The position numbers were made by a program, and so were the translations under genes. A DNA stretch of 31,951 nucleotides from contig VBEI01000095.1 in assembly GCA_005882715.1 (NCBI GenBank), positions 1 to 31,951 of the forward strand, written 5' to 3'. Origin of the DNA: Chloroflexota bacterium (lineage in GTDB: Bacteria; Chloroflexota; Dehalococcoidia; SM23-28-2; RBG-16-64-32). Position 1 is the stretch's first letter; each line of letters begins with the position of its first letter. The notes beneath the pieces are model-generated. The model was not told where the DNA came from, ran no database searches, and saw only the letters and a program-made list of their open reading frames with translations. Below, one piece after another: positions 1-7,095 of the stretch.

Positions 1-1060
1 TTACGCCGCCCAGCGATCCGATCCCGAAGCCGGCGAAAAACGAGACGCCATAGCTCCGGCCAACCGCGCCGGGTGGAGTGTAGTCGGCGATAAGACCCGT
101 AAAGACCGGCTGGTTGGCGAAGTAGAAGAACACGAAAGCCGATGATGCGATCACCAGGAGCGCGCCGCTCAGCATTGCCGTCAGTATGAGTGCAGGCACA
201 GCGGCGGCGGCGATCACCGGAGCGATCCGCTCGAGTCTCATTCCCTGCGATAGCCAGCCGCCCAAGAGCTGCCCAACGGCTCCCATCACGAGAGCGACCG
301 TCACGAAAACTCCGCCGAAGTCTTGGCTCACCATTTCTTCGAGGTGTTTGGGAAGATAAGTGATGACTCCGCGGTAGACGATGCCGCCCACAACGAACGC
401 CCCGTACGTCAATAAAAGAGGCGTGAGCAGACGATTAGTAATGGTTGCTGCTTCTTCCTGGGCGGGCGGTTCGGCAACCGCTTCGGCTGACAGAACCTCG
501 CTGTCGCCGTGCACCGGGAGATGTGCGCGCGAAAGGATGATCGCGAGTAGTGCGGAGAGTCCTGCAATGCAGAAGAAGCCGGCCCGCCAGTCCACCGCTA
601 TCGCGAGGCCCAGGGCGATTGCCGGGGCGAGAGCCTGGCCCAAGTTGCCGGCCACACCATGGAAGCCGAGGCCGATCCCCCGCTGGCTCACGCCCTGTGC
701 TACTGCAGAGAGGCCCGCGGGATGATAAAGCCCGATCGTTAAGCCGAGTCCCGCGAGCGTAGCAGCGAGGACCCACGCGTTAGGTGAAAGACCCACAAGA
801 ACGGCCATCACGCTCGAACCGGCAAATGCATAGACTAGGACGCGGCGTGATCCCAAACGGTCGGTCAGGAAGCCCGCCGGGATCGCGCTACTGCCGAAGG
901 TCCAGCCGAAGACTGTGGCGAGCGCGCCCATGATCACATCTCGCGTCCCGAAATCGTCCTGGATTCGGGTGAGCAGCACAGCGTAGCTCAGCTCCGTGAT
1001 GTGGGTTAGAGCGTGGGCCGCCGCGATGAAGGCAATGAGCCTGCGTTCTGTCTGGTTCAT
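1..1060 (-). CDS. MFS transporter (3' part outside the window)
   Basis: This is an inner-membrane secondary transporter of the major facilitator superfamily; the substrate is not readable from sequence. The ATG at 1060-1058 opens a frame without stops to the window edge, giving 353 codons of an expected 390-420. The protein begins MNQTERRLIAFIAAAHALTH and shows the alternating hydrophobic helices of the fold. The loop after helix 2 carries the MFS motif A-like sequence GFLTDRLGSRR, typical of this superfamily. A charged, Ala/Glu-rich segment (HGDSEVLSAEAVAEPPAQEE) around residues 190-210 is the usual cytoplasmic linker between the two six-helix halves. It is the last gene of five on the minus strand, 60 bp after the aminotransferase, so it may move that pathway's substrate; that is inference from position only. 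Confidence 0.85.
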   Translation of the reverse strand, partial: MNQTERRLIAFIAAAHALTHITELSYAVLLTRIQDDFGTRDVIMGALATVFGWTFGSSAIPAGFLTDRLGSRRVLVYAFAGSSVMAVLVGLSPNAWVLAATLAGLGLTIGLYHPAGLSAVAQGVSQRGIGLGFHGVAGNLGQALAPAIALGLAIAVDWRAGFFCIAGLSALLAIILSRAHLPVHGDSEVLSAEAVAEPPAQEEAATITNRLLTPLLLTYGAFVVGGIVYRGVITYLPKHLEEMVSQDFGGVFVTVALVMGAVGQLLGGWLSQGMRLERIAPVIAAAAVPALILTAMLSGALLVIASSAFVFFYFANQPVFTGLIADYTPPGAVGRSYGVSFFAGFGIGSLGGV

Positions 1061-1120
1061 CGGTATCGCGATTATACGGGCCGGATTCTTCTCGCGGCGA
1101 GGTTTTGGTGAGGCTACGGG

Positions 1121-2479
1121 CTAGGTGAGGCCTTCGGCCTTCATCGCGCGCAGCGTCGCCCGGAACGCATCAATGGTACGGCTGATATCCTCATCGCTGT
1201 GCACGCCGGAGGTGAATCCGCCGTTGCCGCCCATGAGGTCGACGCCGTGGTTTAGCATTCCCCGCTTGAGTCCAGCAGTCAGCACCGCCGGCATGCGTGG
1301 CGGCGCGGGCGCGAGGGCCGGCCACTCAATGCCGTCTCCGACTTGCGGACAGTCTTTCCCGAGCAGGATATGGAAGTAGGAGGCCAGCCCATACGCGCGG
1401 CCGGGCATCCCGGTCTGTTCAAGCACCGCGTTGAGGTCGTTGACCAGCCGTTCGTTCAGTTGGTCGGCGTGCTGGTGATGATTTCCAGCCGCGACTATCG
1501 AGAGCATAGTCGAGCCGGCCGCGGCGGAGAGCGGATTGGCGTTGAAGGTGCCGGGGTGGGCGACCCGCAGGCCGGCGTTCCACACGGGATCGTCCCGGAA
1601 TTCGAGCATCGCCAGGATGTCCGCCTTGCCGGCGACCGCACCGCCCGGGAGCCCTCCCGCGAGGATCTTGGCAAGCGTAGTGAGATCAGGCGTGACGCCG
1701 TATCGGGCCTGTGCTCCACCCGCCGAGACTCGGAAGCCCGTGACGACCTCGTCGAAAATCAGGACCGTTTTATGCCGGCTGGTGACTTCGCGCAGATCTG
1801 CGAGGAAGTCTCCACGGACGGGTGCGGTTCCCCATGAGGCACCCGTGGGCTCGAGAATGACCGCGGCGAACTCGCCCTTCGCCAGGACCTCGTCGACGAG
1901 CGAGATGTTGTTCTGCGGGATGCTGATCGTATTGCCGAGCGTAGAGGCGGGGACGCCGGCGGACCGCGGAGAATCAGATTCAGCTGCGCGCGTGCCGACC
2001 ACATAGTCCTGCCAGCCGTGGAAATGATGGTCGAACTTGAGGAGCTTATCGCGGCCTGTATAGGCCCGGGCCAGGCGGACGGCCATCAGAGTCGCTTCCG
2101 TGCCGGAGCTTGTGAACCGCACTTCCTCAGCGCTCGGCACAAGCGCCCTCACCCGCTGTCCCCACTCCAATTCCAAGCGGTGGTTCGCCCCGTAATGGGT
2201 GCCCTTCGGCGCTTGTTCGATAACCGCCTGTGTGATTTCCGGATGGGCATGGCCGAGGAACAACGCGCCGTGTCCCATGACGTAGTCGATGTACTCATTC
2301 GCGTCGACGTCCCACTTGCGGCTGCCCGCCGCGCGGTCAATGAAGATAGGAAACGGAGACGTGTAACGGATATCGTGAGTTACTCCGGAGGGAAATGTCC
2401 GGAGCGCCTCCTCGTAGAGCTGCTGGGACCCCGGGTGGAGACGGCGATAATCGTCGGTGATCGTATTGACGGCGGCCAT
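1121..2479 (-). CDS. HemL-like class III aminotransferase
   Basis: A PLP-dependent fold-type I aminotransferase of class III, 452 aa. The layout resembles glutamate-1-semialdehyde aminomutase: FTSSGTEATLMAVRLARA near residues 122-139 (phosphate-binding region), the PLP-ring aspartate in LIFDEVVTGFR (Asp243) and the Schiff-base lysine in TLAKILAGGLPGGAVAGK (Lys271). Genuine HemL is usually about 425-430 aa and sits among haem genes. None are here, and the N-terminus (PSGVTHDIRYTSPFPIFIDRAAGS) looks like the HemL-like catabolic or secondary-metabolism branch. The substrate is unknown. Its neighbours, a DapB-fold amine or amino-acid dehydrogenase and an MFS permease, point to amino-acid or amine metabolism (inference). 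The start ATG is 90 bp downstream of the small Cys-rich gene and has only a weak CTCAGG Shine-Dalgarno-like sequence. Confidence 0.9.
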   Translation of the reverse strand: MAAVNTITDDYRRLHPGSQQLYEEALRTFPSGVTHDIRYTSPFPIFIDRAAGSRKWDVDANEYIDYVMGHGALFLGHAHPEITQAVIEQAPKGTHYGANHRLELEWGQRVRALVPSAEEVRFTSSGTEATLMAVRLARAYTGRDKLLKFDHHFHGWQDYVVGTRAAESDSPRSAGVPASTLGNTISIPQNNISLVDEVLAKGEFAAVILEPTGASWGTAPVRGDFLADLREVTSRHKTVLIFDEVVTGFRVSAGGAQARYGVTPDLTTLAKILAGGLPGGAVAGKADILAMLEFRDDPVWNAGLRVAHPGTFNANPLSAAAGSTMLSIVAAGNHHQHADQLNERLVNDLNAVLEQTGMPGRAYGLASYFHILLGKDCPQVGDGIEWPALAPAPPRMPAVLTAGLKRGMLNHGVDLMGGNGGFTSGVHSDEDISRTIDAFRATLRAMKAEGLT

Positions 2480-2569
2480 CGGCCTGAGGATAGCAGAGCG
2501 CGACGCAGGCAGACTAGCGAGCAGGGCGCCCCGGGGCGACGGCCGGCCCGAACTTTCTTGCCGGAATGG

Positions 2570-2854
2570 TCAGTAGTCGACTTCTAGTTCACGGAGCGCT
2601 GAGAATGTATATTCGAGCGAAAGCTGCTCTTGAAAAGCTGCGAGGTATCGCCCATGCCCGCGGAAGCGCCCGCCGGCTAAGCTGAACCTGTCTAGCAGGC
2701 CCAGGCATTCGCGGCAGACAATCCAGCCGGTGCCGCATGCTTCCTCTTCGTTGAGGTAGTCCCAGCGGACCGCGAGTTCTCCCTGGTGACGGCAGTCCAT
2801 GTCAGGATTACAGACGGAGCCCGCTTGCATTCGATTACATCTCCCGGAGCTCAT
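2570..2854 (-). CDS. Cys-rich small hypothetical protein
   Basis: A 94-residue protein I do not recognise. It has six cysteines, five of them (C15, C21, C40, C47, C50) placed so that the pair C47-x2-C50 and the earlier cysteines could bind a metal such as zinc. The rest is a mixed helical, acidic and aromatic tail with no membrane segment or signal peptide. A second possible start is the methionine at residue 9. It lies between the DapB-fold dehydrogenase (56 bp upstream) and the aminotransferase (90 bp downstream), all on the minus strand, so it is probably co-transcribed. A regulatory, chaperone or electron-transfer role cannot be chosen from sequence. The codon pattern is compatible with a real gene, but the assignment rests mainly on its position and the ordered cysteines. 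Confidence 0.6.
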   Translation of the reverse strand: MSSGRCNRMQAGSVCNPDMDCRHQGELAVRWDYLNEEEACGTGWIVCRECLGLLDRFSLAGGRFRGHGRYLAAFQEQLSLEYTFSALRELEVDY

Positions 2855-2909
2855 TTCTCCGGAGATTGGCGGAAATTTGTCCGGAGGATGACTAACAGGG
2901 CAACGAAAT

Positions 2910-4010
2910 CTAGCCGTCGTTTTGTTGGTGGAAACGAGGGCGGAAGTAAGGGATAGCCGGGAGTTCTCGCATGGACAGGAGACCGGTCAGCCGGCTACGC
3001 GCGATTGCCGGTAAGCAGTTCGCGATAATCGCGGCGGTCGCGGCGTCGCCCTGGATGCCGCCCTCAATTACGGCGCGAATGGGCGGGCTACCATTGATTT
3101 CGACGAGGTCATGCGGGTCATGGGCTCCGAGGCTCATCTCGAGGTCCAGCCGCACCACCTCGTTACCCGAAACGAGGCCGCGCGCCGATTGGCGAAGGCC
3201 AAGCGAGTAACCTTTTTCCACGACAAAGTACTCGTTCTTGCGGCGTTCCCTGGCAACGACCGGCTCAAGCGTCTCGGTTACATCATCCATCCGCCATCCA
3301 AAACTATCGGCAATCATCAGGGCCGATTCACGCAGCCCCACGTGGCCAACAGCGCCGGCGCTTGCAGCCTGCTGGAACCCCGAGACGCTGAGTCCGACGC
3401 CCGCCTTGCGCTGGAGCTGTATGCGACGGGTGGTCACGTCCAGAATGCGTTCAATGTGGACCGACTTCACCTGTTGGGAGGCAGTGGCCATCATCATCGG
3501 GAGCATATCCATGACGAAGCCAGGGTTGACGCCTGTGCCCAGAACACGCACGCCGGTCTCCTTCGCACGGCGGTCGAGCTTCTGAGCGATCTCCGGGAAT
3601 CGCACCCAGGGAAAGGCCAATTCTTCGCAACTGCTGATGATGCTCTTCTCCGCAGCCACGATCGACATAAGCTGCGGATAAACCTCAGTGAGAGACGACC
3701 CGGTGCAGTGGACCACAACGTCCGCATAGGTGTCCCGGAGTAGCGATTCCGGATCATAGGCGACCGGAATGCCCAGGGTATGGCCAATGCCTGCTGCGTC
3801 TCCCAGGTCCTTGCCGGCCTTCGCGGCGCTTGCGTCAATCGCACCGACGATCTCGAATTCGGGGTTGTTCAGGAGGGCGCGGACGACTTCAGCGCCGATG
3901 GCCCCCACGCCGTAGTGGATGATGCGGACCTTGTCCTGCTGCACATAGGCCTCCAGATCCCGGAAGGTAGCCGCGAGTTTGGAGAGCCTCTCGTTGGGAT
4001 CGTTGCTCAT
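2910..4010 (-). CDS. DapB-fold NAD(P)-dependent dehydrogenase (2,4-diaminopentanoate dehydrogenase-like)
   Basis: A 366-residue oxidoreductase with an N-terminal Rossmann domain (VRIIHYGVGAIGAEVVRALL, glycines 34, 36 and 39) followed by VVVHCTGSSL, IISSCEELAFPW and LGTGVNPGFVMDMLP. This is the pattern of the dihydrodipicolinate-reductase-like family that includes 2,4-diaminopentanoate dehydrogenase from ornithine fermentation. Classic DapB is about 250-270 aa, so the longer C-terminal domain argues against a lysine-pathway role. The reaction is probably NAD(P)-linked oxidation or reductive amination of an amino or imino acid; the substrate is unknown. It lies 54 bp after the alpha/beta hydrolase and 55 bp before the Cys-rich gene in one minus-strand run. 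No other ornithine-fermentation gene is in the window, so the pathway name is not justified. Confidence 0.8.
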   Translation of the reverse strand: MSNDPNERLSKLAATFRDLEAYVQQDKVRIIHYGVGAIGAEVVRALLNNPEFEIVGAIDASAAKAGKDLGDAAGIGHTLGIPVAYDPESLLRDTYADVVVHCTGSSLTEVYPQLMSIVAAEKSIISSCEELAFPWVRFPEIAQKLDRRAKETGVRVLGTGVNPGFVMDMLPMMMATASQQVKSVHIERILDVTTRRIQLQRKAGVGLSVSGFQQAASAGAVGHVGLRESALMIADSFGWRMDDVTETLEPVVARERRKNEYFVVEKGYSLGLRQSARGLVSGNEVVRLDLEMSLGAHDPHDLVEINGSPPIRAVIEGGIQGDAATAAIIANCLPAIARSRLTGLLSMRELPAIPYFRPRFHQQNDG

Positions 4011-4064
4011 ACGAGTCTTTGCTGGCCATTATCCTCGAAATACGGAGAATCGGCCAGAGTGGGG

Positions 4065-4889
4065 TCAAGAAGCATGATAGGCAGCGAAGAAGTCCAGAAG
4101 CAGCCGGTTGAAGACATCCGGTTGCTCGAAATACACCGAATGCCCTGCTCCGGAGACGACCGTCATGCGCGCGTTTGGTATGAGCGTCTGAGCGACGGCC
4201 ATGAGTGAGACCGGCATGACTTCATCATCTTCACCACCGATGAACAGCACGGGAGTGGGCAGGGTGGCGAGTGCTTCTCGTGTTATTCCGGTCTCGGGTG
4301 TGCGTTCGAGCGCCCTCAGACGCTGGACTTGCGTCTCCGTCTGAAGCCGGTTCGGCCCCTGTTCGTTGAGCATCCTGATCTGCTTGTAGAGGAACGCCCG
4401 TTCCTTGTGCGCGGCCGCGAAGCCTCGCCCGAGTGCTCGCTTGACTCCATCCTCTCGACGCCGCTCCCAGACTGACTGTACGAGCCGGCGGAGCTCATCG
4501 TTTGAGGCCAGCCAGACTTCGCGTCGCATACCGGCGAAAGTGTTGGCCATCACCAGGCCGCGGACACGGTCGGGATTGCGGACAGCAAAGCCGAGGCAAC
4601 TGAGCCCACCCATCGATTGGGCGACAAGGAATGGTTTCTCCAGGCGAAGGTGATCGACAAAGCTCGTCAGGTCCTCAATGAAAGCGGCCGGGCCGGTGTC
4701 ATCGATATCCAGCGAAAGACCCCAGCCGCGATGATCGAATGTGATACAGCGGTAATGCCGTGAGAGGACTGGCACCTGCTGCCACCAGCTCACGTGGTTT
4801 CCCCCCGCGCCGTGGGCAAAGACGATCGGGATGCCCGAGCCGTATTCTTCGTAGTAAAGTTGGATGCCGTTTATCTCCGCAGTTGGCAT
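4065..4889 (-). CDS. Alpha/beta hydrolase
   Basis: A soluble 274-residue alpha/beta-fold hydrolase. The oxyanion-hole motif HGAGG lies near residue 26, the nucleophile elbow is AQSMGG with Ser92, the acid is in GGEDDEVMPV and the histidine in GAGHSVYFEQPD, so the catalytic triad is complete. The FDHRGWGLS block after strand 4 is typical of the haloperoxidase, 3-oxoadipate enol-lactonase and esterase branch. Length is standard and the ATG start needs no adjustment because PTAEINGIQLYYEEYG is the usual N-terminal strand pair. It is the first gene of the minus-strand run that ends with the MFS permease. Its substrate, ester or lactone, cannot be told. The 106-bp gap to the divergent HPRT gene must hold the promoters for both directions. 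Confidence 0.88.
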   Translation of the reverse strand: MPTAEINGIQLYYEEYGSGIPIVFAHGAGGNHVSWWQQVPVLSRHYRCITFDHRGWGLSLDIDDTGPAAFIEDLTSFVDHLRLEKPFLVAQSMGGLSCLGFAVRNPDRVRGLVMANTFAGMRREVWLASNDELRRLVQSVWERRREDGVKRALGRGFAAAHKERAFLYKQIRMLNEQGPNRLQTETQVQRLRALERTPETGITREALATLPTPVLFIGGEDDEVMPVSLMAVAQTLIPNARMTVVSGAGHSVYFEQPDVFNRLLLDFFAAYHAS

Positions 4890-4931
4890 GTGAGCCTCTT
4901 AGCGCGTCACGACTGAGGCATTAAGCACGTC

Positions 4932-4972
4932 TGTGGATAAGTTATACGCAAAGGTCATAGCCTTTATCCTCA
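4932..4972. promoter_or_regulatory. DnaA-box-like inverted pair in a divergent intergenic region
   Basis: TGTGGATAA at 4932-4940 is a perfect match, on the minus strand, to the DnaA consensus TTATCCACA. TTATCCTCA at 4964-4972 on the plus strand differs at one base. The two face each other across 23 bp in the only gap between divergent genes. A shorter AAGG/CCTT pair (4951-4964) lies between them. Two sites do not make an origin; regulation by DnaA or chance are both possible. Confidence 0.3.
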
Positions 4973-4995
4973 CCTTTGACGTAAGATGATACCGG

Positions 4996-6354
4996 ATGGC
5001 ACGCGCCACGACACAACCGGCGAGAAGGCCGCGAGGCCTATTCGGAACACGCTCGCCGATTTCCGACTCTGAAGACAACCAATCATCGACGCCCGGCGCA
5101 ACTTCGAAAAGTACGGAGACTGGGCCGTCCGCGCCGCGGCGATGGAGGAGAAGGGGAGATGCCCGGCGGCCGGATACCGAACCCCGGGCAGGCGCAGGCC
5201 AGGGGCAGCCGGTCTCTCCGAAGGCTGAAGGCGAAGACGCCGCCACCAAGACGAAACGCCGACGTGGCAGCCGGGGCGGTCGCCGACATCGCCGTACGAC
5301 GGAAGCCGGAGCTAACGCGTCGGGACAAACCGCAGTCGCGACAGATCAGACCGCGCCGCCACCGCGTCGCTCCCGCCAGCCGCGGCCGAAGAAAGCGCTC
5401 ACGGATTCGAGGCAACCGGCTGAGGAGAGGCAACCGCAGCCGCCTCTGGCCAAGGCTCGTGCCCGCATTCCTGTAACGGGGGCGCCCACCGAGCACGTCC
5501 CCGAGCCGTTCGCGCATAACGCCGAGTATGAGTTTGCGCGCATTCTTGACTTCTATGGCATCGACTGGCAGTACGAGCCCCGTTCCTTTCCGTTGCGTTG
5601 GGAACGCGGTCATGTCACGGAGGCATTTACGCCGGACTTTTATCTCCCCGACCTGAGTCTCTACGTTGAGCTTACCACCCTCAAGTCCAGTCTCACCGCA
5701 GAGAAGAACCGCAAGATGCGTCTTCTGAAGGAGCTGTATCCGGAAGTCAACGTGATAATGCTCAAAAAGCGGGACTACCTTCGTCTTGTCGCCAAGTACG
5801 GCTACGGGCCGCTTTCGCCGGGCCAGGTCCCTGACATCGACCGCGTGCTGATAACGGCCAGCAAGATACAGCAGCGAGTTGGTCAGTTAGGGGCGCAAAT
5901 AAGCCGCGACTACGCGGGCAAGGAGCCCGTACTGATAGGCGTATTGCGCGGCGTCATATGCTTCATTTCGGATCTGATGCGCCACATATCAGTGCCGTCA
6001 GCGGTCGATCTCATGGCGATCTCTTCGTATGAAGGGAATGGCGCGGGCGCTGTCCGCATCCTGAAAGACATTGACGAGAATATTAAGGGCCGGGACGTAA
6101 TCCTCGTTGAGGATATAGTCGACACGGGCATGACACTGAACCATGTCATCGATTACCTGCAGACGAAGCGCCCGGCCTCGATCCGCGTCTGCACGCTGCT
6201 CGACAAACGCGCTCGCCGCATCGTGAATGTTCCCCTGGACTATGTGGCGTTCGAAATACCAGACGAGTTTGTCGTCGGCTACGGGCTAGATTTCGACCAG
6301 CGATTCCGTAACCTGCCATTCATAGCGGTCCTGAAACACGAACTGCTGCCCTGA
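4996..6354 (+). CDS. hpt: Hypoxanthine phosphoribosyltransferase fused to a PD-(D/E)XK-like domain and a basic disordered N-terminus
   Basis: A 452-residue three-part protein. Residues 1 to about 165 are a low-complexity tail rich in Arg, Pro, Gln and Ala with basic patches such as KTKRRRGSRGGRRHRR, probably disordered and nucleic-acid or ribosome binding. Residues 172-268 look like a restriction-endonuclease-fold domain: AEYEFARILDFYGIDWQYEP, then FTPDFYLPDLSLYVELTTLK with Asp214 and Glu225; where the catalytic lysine is expected there is Thr227, with Lys230 three residues on. Residues 279-452 are a complete HPRT: GVLRG, the PRPP loop LVEDIVDTGMT (371-380), LLDKRARR and the C-terminal VVGYGLDFDQRFRNLP. 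The last part makes IMP and GMP from hypoxanthine or guanine and PRPP. From memory, nuclease-like domain plus HPRT fusions also occur in Actinobacteria; the long tail here looks unusual. Confidence 0.9.
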   Translation: MARATTQPARRPRGLFGTRSPISDSEDNQSSTPGATSKSTETGPSAPRRWRRRGDARRPDTEPRAGAGQGQPVSPKAEGEDAATKTKRRRGSRGGRRHRRTTEAGANASGQTAVATDQTAPPPRRSRQPRPKKALTDSRQPAEERQPQPPLAKARARIPVTGAPTEHVPEPFAHNAEYEFARILDFYGIDWQYEPRSFPLRWERGHVTEAFTPDFYLPDLSLYVELTTLKSSLTAEKNRKMRLLKELYPEVNVIMLKKRDYLRLVAKYGYGPLSPGQVPDIDRVLITASKIQQRVGQLGAQISRDYAGKEPVLIGVLRGVICFISDLMRHISVPSAVDLMAISSYEGNGAGAVRILKDIDENIKGRDVILVEDIVDTGMTLNHVIDYLQTKRPASIRVCTLLDKRARRIVNVPLDYVAFEIPDEFVVGYGLDFDQRFRNLPFIAVLKHELLP

Positions 6355-6523
6355 CTGATCGCGCCCAGCAAGGCGCGTGGCGACGGTGGCGAGCGCATGA
6401 TGTGGATTTGTGGAGAATCCCGATGTTCCCCGTGTCTGCGGCGCTTTTGAGAGTTCTCGCGAGAGATTGAGTCTTGACTATGGCTCAAGCGCTCTGGGCG
6501 GACCCTGGTTGCCGTAATGCTGT
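6355..6523. other. Intergenic stretch after hpt
   Basis: This is the first half of a 334-bp gap between hpt and the pterin dehydratase gene. I see no credible ORF, tRNA or terminator in it. A TTGACT hexamer at about 6474 has no matching -10. The second half holds the promoter-terminator unit described separately. Confidence 0.5.
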
Positions 6524-6552
6524 TGACAGGGCTGTGCGCTTGTGTCAGGATA
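6524..6552 (+). promoter_or_regulatory. Sigma-70-type promoter of an orphan transcript
   Basis: A perfect -35 TTGACA begins at about 6524. It is followed after 17 bp by CAGGAT, preceded by the extended -10 dinucleotide TG (TGTCAGGAT). The expected transcription start is about 6558-6562. No plus-strand gene begins before the terminator at 6662-6683. Confidence 0.5.
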
Positions 6553-6557
6553 ACGAT

Positions 6558-6683
6558 GCTTCCCGGGCGATCCAGAAGCGGATCAGGAAAGAACGGACTC
6601 GCTGGAGCGGAAGGGCGACCCGAAGCCCCTGGCGAGACCCGGATTCCGGAGACGACAACGGAACGCTCGGGAGCGTTTTTGTT
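6558..6683 (+). ncRNA. Candidate small RNA of about 120 nt
   Basis: The unit is defined by a strong promoter at 6524 and an intrinsic terminator at 6662-6683, with no credible coding sequence between. Several short complementary arms are visible, among them GGG-CGA-CCC, CCGG-ATT-CCGG and an outer CTCGC/GCGAG pair, so a compact folded RNA is plausible. It lacks the SRP RNA AGCAGC core, and it is too short and lacks the conserved blocks for RNase P or tmRNA. An ATG at 6554 opens a frame, but that frame runs through the terminator into the pterin dehydratase gene on the other strand and resembles no protein. Confidence 0.4.
6662..6683 (+). terminator. Rho-independent terminator
   Basis: The stem is AACGCT (6662-6667) and AGCGTT (6672-6677) with loop CGGG, followed by TTTGTT, which makes a run of five T with the stem end. 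The T tract is on the plus strand only, so it ends plus-strand transcription from the 6524 promoter or from hpt. It does not serve the convergent pterin dehydratase gene. Confidence 0.75.
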
Positions 6684-6688
6684 ACCCG

Positions 6689-7021
6689 TCATCTGTCAGC
6701 CTTCTGCTCTTCGGACGGTATTACCAGCTTCGTGGTGAGCTTCGCCTCGATGTCTGAGGCGAGCGAGAGGTCGCGGTCGGTGAGCGCTCCGGCGCTGTGC
6801 GTGATGATGCGAAGCGTCACCTTGTTGTAGTTGATCGTGATGTCCGGATGGTGGCCCGCCGATTCGGCGAGATAGGCGACGCTGTTGACGAAGGCGATCG
6901 CCCGCAGGAACGTTCGGAAAGTGAACTGCTTGCGTAGCCGCCCGTCGCGCAGCTCCCAGCCGTTCAGGTTTGTCAGTCCGTCCTGTATTTCGCCGTCCGA
7001 TAATCTCGTCGGTTCAGTCAT
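6689..7021 (-). CDS. Pterin-4a-carbinolamine dehydratase
   Basis: A 110-residue protein of the PCD/DCoH family, which dehydrates 4a-hydroxytetrahydrobiopterin in pterin recycling after aromatic amino-acid hydroxylation; many bacterial copies have unknown roles. The signature is clear: FRTFLRAIAFVNSVAYLAESAGHHPDI..YNKVTLRIITHSAGALTDRDLSLASDIE, with the conserved HHP and the later H and D of the active site. Length is typical. I place the start at the ATG at 7021 (MTEPTRLSDGEI); a GTG or ATG upstream at 7048 would add nine residues that overlap the divergent promoter region. No phenylalanine hydroxylase gene is in the window. It is divergent from the cyclase gene, with 74 bp between starts. Confidence 0.9.
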   Translation of the reverse strand: MTEPTRLSDGEIQDGLTNLNGWELRDGRLRKQFTFRTFLRAIAFVNSVAYLAESAGHHPDITINYNKVTLRIITHSAGALTDRDLSLASDIEAKLTTKLVIPSEEQKADR

Positions 7022-7095
7022 TGCGAACCTCCGGCCACAAGATAGCACGCACCTCCGACGCCGACGATAATGGGCGGACAGAAGGAGGCGAATTC

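Noticed and set aside
4932..4972. A replication origin
   Set aside because: Only two DnaA boxes, no AT-rich unwinding element, and no dnaA or dnaN nearby.
6558..6683. SRP RNA, RNase P RNA or tmRNA as identity of the candidate small RNA
   Set aside because: No AGCAGC SRP core, no RNase P GAGGAAAGTC block, too short for tmRNA.
6517..6738. A 73-codon frame between the promoter at 6524 and the pterin dehydratase gene
   Set aside because: It begins upstream of the predicted transcript, passes through the terminator and overlaps a real gene on the other strand.
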